Source: Heterobilharzia americana (Eukaryota; Platyhelminthes; Trematoda; Strigeidida; Schistosomatidae). From it: a stretch of 64,000 nt of DNA. Under the pieces are notes generated by a model. It worked only from the letters and a program-made list of their open reading frames with translations. It was not told the DNA's origin and did no database searches. The DNA is taken from positions 69,248,678 to 69,312,677 of the forward strand of contig OX104134.1 in NCBI GenBank assembly GCA_944470555.2, written 5' to 3'. The position numbers and the translations under genes were made by a program. Below, piece after piece: positions 48,201-57,200 of the stretch; position 1 is the stretch's first letter; every line of letters starts with the position of its first letter.

Positions 48201-51200
48201 CTTATAAAACCCAGTAATGAGCACCTTTTTGAATGTTATTTGTATGTGAACAACTAAAGTTACCTGTAAACTAATTTCCAATTTTTTTTCCAAAACCCGA
48301 AACTAGGCTCAACAGCTTCGTCTAAATCCCGTGATAAGTCATCTAATTCACACTATTCCACTGAGTATCAAGGGTCATCTGAACAAGATGAAAGATCTAA
48401 TAGTTTTTTAGCAGCACACTATTCTAGTAAGTTCAAATTGATGTGACTTTTTCTCCATTTTGAATGATCAAGTTTTTTGTGGTAATAGATTGATTGATAT
48501 ACCTCACTTTTCATGGACTCCTAATTCGCTTCGATACTAGCTTTCACAAATATGTACCTGTTATTTAATGTATCGTTTGTATTTAAACTCATTATATACT
48601 CATGAGACTGATAAAAGATGAAATCATATGTACTATTTTCTGACCGATAGCTTCTTCCTTGACGTGACAGTCTGGCTTTGCATATCACAATGACCTAACG
48701 AGCTACGCTTGCTAAAACACATTCCTTAAGGTCCCGTTGGAATATGTCCAGTAAGATTTCCAGGGGAAGCCTTTCTGATGACGATGCTTGTTCTTGTGCT
48801 ACTCTTAGATGTAGTTTATTTCTGTGTTGCATATATGTTTGTTGTCCGATGGCTACGTGATATACCACACTCCATATTTGCCAATTATTGTTCCATCTAT
48901 CCATCTGTCGTACTCCGGTTGATATTCGCAGGCAAATACTGGTGTTCCCAATTTGAACGTCTTCCTGGTACTCTCTGATGGTCTTTTGGGACACATTTTT
49001 GATGATTTCCTGTTTCCTGTGACCACTAAGTCGCAGACATGCGTGGTCGGGGTCAAAACGGGCAGTCCAAAAAGAGAGGCGACCCTCTAAAGATGGTTGA
49101 TAGCAATATGATCCACTTGTGCCTATCGTTGGTTTGATCTTGGCGGAATTTCCAAAAGTATTTAGAATGCGGCCGTGGATCTTGGTAGCTTCGTAATCAA
49201 TGGATACCCGCAAATGCAACCGTGCAGGTTCTGAGCACAATGAAGAGTGGGACAAACCTAAGTGTATGCTGACAAGAAATCTGCTCAGTGACCACGAACA
49301 GCGAACGTTAGCGATGGAGAAGGTGTTGGTTCCAAGTAACAGAAGGCTGATATTTAGAACTGTCAAGGTAACTGGTTCGCAGAAGTGAATGGTTAGAGAG
49401 GTTATAACGGAAAAGGATGGGTTCGCGATCCACTCACAGAGGAGACGACTAGAGTGCTGGATGGAACGCTTTGAAGGACAGAGTAACGTGCCTTCAGCTA
49501 CTATTCGGTTGCTCTCTATCCAGTCGTGTCCTGTGGAACCTTTCAGATAGGATCTGCAATACTCACAGAAGTCGAGAAAGTTGTGAGTAATGGCAGCAGG
49601 GTCATGTGGACTAGTTCCAGAGGTTTTTAGTAGAGGTCATAAAGGATTTCATTGTTGGGTAGTGTGTGGGACGTCATATATTATGTATAGTGACAGGTCT
49701 TAATCACTGACTGTTTCACTTGTCGAAATAGGGTAGAAATCCTGCTGTGATAATTATAGGGGAATCAAGGATATCCAGTTTTCATTCATATTCAACTTTA
49801 TGATGATCATTGACGAAATACAGAGGCTTTAGAACATCTTAAGTGGCGATTCGAGAATGTTTGGGATGCTCCTTTTTGCCTCTCAACGCAAATTCTTGCT
49901 AAGGAACTGTTTTGTTTGGGTGCATCGTCTTACCATCAGGAGTTAAGTGGTTGAATGTACTGACCACTTCGCTTACCCACGAAGTAGGGTCAGCCTTGAT
50001 CGGTCATTTAACGACTAATTCTCTGCACCAATACAGAAGGCTTCAGTGGTTTGCGCCAAGTTACCTCATTCATGAGGCTCCCATGGTATTGGATTGCCTG
50101 TTTGATGGTTGAATGTACTTCGCTGTTGTTTGCATGGTTGTTCTACATGTTTGAGAAACACGGTCATTGAAAGTAGAGGACATGAGAAGTCAGGCATCAA
50201 GTATTCGACCACCATTAGTTTTCATAGCATAGGCCGTGTTGCGGTGTCACCACATCAGGAAAATAGAATTCCATCCATCCAGACCAACCTAGGACCAGGC
50301 ATTACTGCGTAACGGTCCGAGTTGCGACACCTCATATCAGTACACCAAGAAAAAGGTAGTGAGGTGCAAGATGAAGATACATGGAGATACAAAGTACGAA
50401 AATAGAGAAACGAAGAATGAGAAAGTGGTGAGAATCGGTATAGTGTCGTTAAGATGAGGATAATGTAAGTATACATCTGGGCCACTGACATCGGTTCCCA
50501 GCCACATCACCTAGAGTCTCCAACCACTGGTTCCTCTTGTCACGCGAGCCCCAACCGACAAGTCTGTATTACACCACATGGCTCAAACCAACAGTCAGAG
50601 ACTTCATGCATTAGTGTCATGTTTTAGTCTGACCACCTCGGGCCTTTTTCCAGCCTGGACCTACTTCAGCCAACATTGTGGGTTGAGGCAATCAATGACT
50701 AAGCATATGTAATGCGTGTCCCAACCATCTTAGTCGGTGAAGGTTCATAACCTCTTCAACTGATTTACCTCTACTCCCTAAAACTCTATGCCTGACTTCT
50801 GCATTGGTCACCTGATGACACCACGGAATACGGTCTGTACTTCGAAGACAACAGTGGTCAAACACTTGAAGCCTTCTCATGTCTTCCACCTTCAATGGCC
50901 ATCTTTTACAGCCAAACAAAAGGACAGGGCAGACTGCTGTGCAGTACACGCGACCCTTAATAGACGATGGGATATCACGGTGGCGTAAGTTGGCAAAAGC
51001 CAACCGAGCCTTTTGTATCCCTGCAGAGATTTCATCAGCCACTGAGCCAGCCACAAGGGCTGACCCTACTTCCCAGGTAAGTGAACTGGTCGACACACTC
51101 AGTCACTACATTCTCTATTGTAAGCCGTGGCACCGTTGAAGACCAGTCCTGTAGCAACAATCTGCATTTGGGTGATGAGAAAGGCATCCCAAACATTCTC

Positions 51201-54200
51201 AAATTACCACTCAAAGTGTTCAGAAGGCTCTGAATTTTGTCAGCGTCTTCATCTAACAGGGCTATGTCATCTGGATATTCTAGGTCTAACGAAAATTCTC
51301 CTGCGATTAAGTCAACTTCTGTTTAACCTGGTGATGAGATGGAGACCTCCATAAGAATATCTATGATAAAATTGAATAAGAATGGAGGGAGTGGGCACCC
51401 TTGACGGACACCACTCGATGAGCCTAGCTCACCTGACATCTCTCCATAGGCTCTAACATGCCCACAAGTGTTCGAGTAGAGAGTCTTCAATAAGTTGATG
51501 TACTTACTCGGCACGCCTTTCAGTGAGAGACATCGCCATAAGACTTCTGGACCAACGGAGTGGAATGCCGCTTTCAGGTCGAGAAATACAGCTATTGTCG
51601 GGTGTCGGTAAGTGTGCCTGTGTCCCGAAACCTGGAGCAGTGTGCATATTTGGTCGATACACCTGCAGCCAAGCCTGAAGCCTGTGTGGTTTCCTCGGGC
51701 TTGCTGTTCCCTAGATCAACTCACCACCTAGAATTTTAGATACTATGTTTTTCAGGCTGATTCCTCTGTGGTTATCACGAGAGGACATCTTACCTTTCTT
51801 GGAGACTGGAATAATCAGTGATTTAGACCAGTCAGAGGGGATGGTATTTGATTCCCATATACTGGTTAACACTCCGGCTAACCTGACTAAGCGCACCTTA
51901 CCACCATCTTTGTATACCTCGGGAGTTAATCCATCTGGTCCTGCTGGCCTTCCTCGTTTCAGGTTACTTACCGCTTTTTCGACTTCTCCTAGTGTTGGGG
52001 GCGTATCTCAACATTCCATTCAGGATCCGACTGGATAGTGGGCAACGCAATGGTAGCTGCGGGCCAGTTAAATTGTTCCTCGAAGTGTTCTGCCCATCGT
52101 TTCAGTCGTCTCCCCTGCGAGTGAATCGCAGACCCCTTCTTCTTTTCTATAGCCTCAACACCTGCTGTTGACCTTTCTCCCTCAGTTTCCTTAATAAGTC
52201 TAAATAACTGTTTTCTGTTATCGATTGCCACTGCCTTTTCCATCTCTTTAGCCTTCGCTGCCCACCACTGTTCGTGGTCGTTGCCTAGACCCATTCTCGG
52301 TCTACTTTTTCATTGTACTCGGGACCTGCAGTGATACGTTCACGTGCATCCATTAGTTCGGAAGAAGCTGCTGATATCCACTGATTGTTTTTAGCCACTC
52401 TTTCGGAGTCGGCTACGGTCTTCAACCCCGTTTTTACAGCAGACTGGAGATGACACCAAGCTTCTTCTGGGTGAGTGATTGTGTTCTGCTCCGATAACCG
52501 CATAGTCAACTTCTCACTGAATGTGGCTTTGATGTTTTCGTTGTCGAGCTGCACTCGTAGTGGTTTTGTTGCCAAATTTTTCTTACGTCCATTGACACCC
52601 AGGCATTTACGCACTCGGACCAACGCGTGGTCGCTATTCAAACACGTACTCCAGAAGGTGCGGCAGTCTTCCACCATCCTCTCCAGCCATGAGCGATACC
52701 AATGTGGTCTATCTGTGTCCATCACTGAGTTGAACTCGGTGGACGCCACATCAGACAGTGTCTTTCTTTGTGTCTGAAATTTGTGCTACCTGAAAATAAG
52801 CGGTTATCTGACCAAAGTTGTAGTAGGCGATCACTGTCATCAGTCCGTTCAACCGGGATTCCGAAAGTGCCACCTAAGTGCCTACCTCTCTCAATCAGTC
52901 TACCCACCTACCTGTGCATTGAAATCACCCGCAACAACCACCACGTCTGAACGTTTGGCTTTCGAAAGGAGACTAGACGGTTTTCGGTAGAACTCGTCCT
53001 TCACTTCATCCGAACTACAATCAGTGGGTGCGTAATCAGAAATTACAAAGAGACAACGGCGAGTCTCACTATTCTTTTTAGTTCTCACTCAGCCGGACAA
53101 CGCAGAGGTGACTATCAACTGGGATCCAGTCTAGTAGTGAGCTTTCTGTCCTAGTGATTAATGCTATGTCTACATCTGCAAGACCACGACAGCCAGCTAT
53201 CGAATCTCCAGAAACTCGAAGGGCGAATTTTGAGGATTCATCAGATTGCCCGGGAGAGGTTAGGTGAATAACCGCACTTGGGTCCTGTATACGAGTCTCA
53301 CAAACACAGCACACATCCATGGTCCGAGCCGCTAGAGTCTTGGCCAATGAAGCCTGTTGACCAATTTGACGGAGGGTGCGAGCATTGAAGGGCACGATAT
53401 GTAATTTGGAGCGTAGTTTAAGGAGACCAGGGACGCTGTTCTGTGGATTCAGATTGTTGTCGAAGGCTGCAGAGCTAGGAGAAATTCAAGATGATATAGT
53501 ATCGTTAATTGAGAGACATGAAGGAGGACTAGAAAGTAATGATGAGGGAGGTGAATAGCAGTTTGAAGAAACTTGAGTGCTGACAGAGTTGTGAGGGCGG
53601 TTGACACTTCCCGGCTGACACTTCCCACCGTGAAAAGCTATTTCTTCTCAAGGTATCTGAAAGAGATTTTTGTGACCGCAAAGCCCATCGGACATCTGTT
53701 TGAGGCCTGTCATACGTAGCCTTTTTTGTATTAATTGGGGTTCTGGGGAGGAAAGGAAAGTCAGTTGTGAACTTTCACCAACTCAGATAGCTGGTGTATG
53801 TGTGTTACTTTTGCTTAGTCTCCTTCTGCCTTGTCGGACAATATTAGCTACGTAGGTTCTGGTTGAAAGGAGTTAAGGAGACTAGACTCAAACATCAGAT
53901 GATTGCATTAAGTTTTTGTCAGTTGGTTTGTGCTGTGTTGGGCAACATAGAGTTCCTGGCCATGGTCCACTTGACATGAGAAAGTGGAGGTTGTAGACTG
54001 TAGGCCATATAGCTCAGAATCGATTACAGTAGCGCAGATGCATCCATATTATCTTCATCATAGTCCTAATTTCACAACCGATCACTTTCTCTTCCTTTCC
54101 GATAACTTTCTTAAAATTGTGATCTTGGTATTCTTCCCAGGGTAATTCTACTGATGTCCTTCATCTTTAATGACATGCTTTTCAACCGTATGTTGGAATT

Positions 54201-57200
54201 GAACAAACTACCACCCAGTACACCCGATTTTACGTAGCAATGAAATATCATCTTTCATATGGTTTATTATATGTTAGGAAAGCGCAGTTACGAAAGTCAA
54301 ATGGCGACATCCGTTTTTGCAATGCCTTTTTATGATTTGATAAGGAATTCAGATCTACACATACTACTTTTTACGTGACCAACTTCGAACTTGACAAATC
54401 GTTCACTGGCTCTTGGAAAACTGTTTGAACATTTTTTTAAATATACTTAGAAGCTGTTGAATAAATATTCAACTTCCACACAATGACTCACTAACTTAAG
54501 TCTAAATAGCACGCGGACATTTCCCTTCCCAACATAATTGAAATGAATATGCTTCTGACTTAAATGAATTGAAAGAAGACTAGATACTTTTTGCCACGAT
54601 AATCAGAACTAGTCTTATTCTGCTTACTAAGAAAGATCAGAATATCGCCTCTAAATAGCCACAGGAGAATCAAAACAAAAAACCTTGATTAATAATTCAT
54701 TGCACAAACCTGTCAGTGAGATCTCCACTGCTCAGTTATTTCTAGAAGACAGATTCACTTAGCATAACACCATTGAGTCAGAACCGATAGGTTTCCAACT
54801 ATGAATGAAGTTATGAACCACTTGTTGTATACATTCACTGAAGACTATTTAAGGCTGTATTGTCTACATACACAAATATATATACATTTGTATGCAACCT
54901 TTTGACGTTTTTAGTCTTAAGTACATATACCAGTGGGGCTAATAATTGTGCAGTTTTTATGTATGATAGATAAGTTTCATCCCGGCCGCTTAACAACTGG
55001 AAGCCATAAAGCTATGTTATACTTTGAGTTTAGTGAGTATCTTATTTTTAAGGTGGTATTCATCATGGACTGACTTCAGTTAGATAACCATTGAAAACCT
55101 CGGAGCAGTAAACAGTTGTTTCGTCCTAGTATGGGACTCCATAGCAACACGAACCCGCCAAAGATAGAACTTAGGACCTTCACGTTTAATGGTAAACCCG
55201 TTAGCCATTCAACCACTGAGTCAGTAGTCAATGTTTCACAGTTTCCTACTTTTTTCACTTCAGGATACTGCGCGACTATACACCAAGGTGTTCAGGTGAC
55301 ATCCGTTTCACTTTCGACTGGTCATGAAAAAATATACTCACACCAGAAACTACGCTACACAATACTTCTTTTTGTTCATAGGTGAAGTTTTAGGTATTTT
55401 TCATTTTATAAAACTAAAACAGCGTGTTGACAATTGTTAGGCCTTTGATGTATAACTCTAGGTTTCAGAATAATGAGTTGAAGAAGAATATTTTCACTAT
55501 CATAGATAACTGACGAAGATGCACATGCCTTTGTTTTCCTAGAACTACAACTCGTCAAGCTTCTCTACAGATCGACTTTAAATAAAGAAATGACCAATTA
55601 TCTAGCTATTACTACCAGCCTCAAGAAAGCATTTCAATAGATCAAGTTAACTGATACCATTTTGTTTCTGTTTGTGTATAGTATTGCATTTTTGTTGATT
55701 TTCACTGATTTTTCTTTTCAATACCCAAGGAGCTTCTAACCAATCTACCAATGCATACTCTCCATCTCAAAGTAACAAACGTGGGAACAATACCAATCGT
55801 GCTGATTCTAAACCGATAGATTCCAGATCGATTGTAGAACCCAAACTAATTGATTTGATCACAAACCAACCTACATCGTCGAAATATCGTGAAAAAGGCC
55901 ATCCGAATCACTTCAACTCAGTAGAATCAGATGGTAGTAATGGTAACAATAGCAACACCAATGAATTGAGTAACAATAATTCTATGTCATCTGTGGAAAT
56001 GAAAAAGTCTTCTTTTTTTATGAATAGCAACAATGGGGACCGTTTTCCCAGTGTTCTATGCCGTCATCCTCGGTGACAGTAGGGAAGTTTATTGATTCGA
56101 CTGACTCACTAAATTTAAGCAATGCATCATCCAGATACCAAGTAATGGATTATACCAGTAATAGCAATCCTACTATCAGTAGTAGTAGCATTGGCAGTAT
56201 ACCACATTCAAATATCCTTTCTGCTCAGCAGCAGAATAGTTTACAGCTGTCATCATTCAATTCTCTAGAAACACATTTTGGTAATAGTATGCCAAACAAC
56301 AAAGTTCATCATATATTCCATATTCCCATCACCATCCCTACCAGTCGACACTACAACAGCCCCAACCTTCAACACAAAACTGGAATTCCCAGCATACAGG
56401 TTTTAATCAGTTATCCTTTGTACCCTCAAGCGTCCCGAACAGTCATAGTTCTTTTCCTCGACCACCACAACAACAGCAATCCTCAACAATAATCAGTCGT
56501 ATTGGTCCACAACAACGACGTTATGAAAGACAACATTGTGCTGACCGATTGGGTTTAGTACGATCACCTGTTAACCCATCCACGTCCACATCTTCGATGT
56601 TATTACCGTCATCATCGTCCACATGTGATTATTGTCTGGGGGATGACACGCTGAATCCACGTATAGGTCATCCAGAAGGCATGTTACAGTGTTCCCGGTG
56701 TGGGCATAGCGCTCATTATACATGTCTACGCTTACCTCCACATATAATTGATGCTGCGATGCGCTATCCATGGCAGTGCATTGAATGCAAAACATGTTGG
56801 TTATGTGATCAAGATGACCATGAGGTATGTCAAGAGTAGTAGTGTTTCCCTCCATGTTTGCATTGTTTTCTCTTGTCCACTTGATTGTAGACGCATGAAC
56901 TCTTCGGACTCATTACAGTTGATATTTAACTATTCAGGCAGTTGTCATTTCATTTGACCAGTTTTGTATGCTCAAAACTGATAGCTTCCATATTATCAGC
57001 TTAGACTACTTTGAGCGATTCTTATGTCTGCTACACCTAGCATTTCCGTCGACTATATATGTTTTCGGTAATAAAAACGAGGTTAATACACTTTTTCCCA
57101 GGACCTTTGTTAACACTCTCAATTGCTTTGATAATAGAATATCTGTGCACAATACTACTTTCGAAGCTGCCATTATATGTACTCCTGGGTGCGGTTCACT

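Noticed and set aside
48695..49366. 223-codon minus-strand frame as a host gene
   Set aside because: The recognisable integrase sequence lies in a different frame of the same strand, so this open frame mixes shadow and relic coding.
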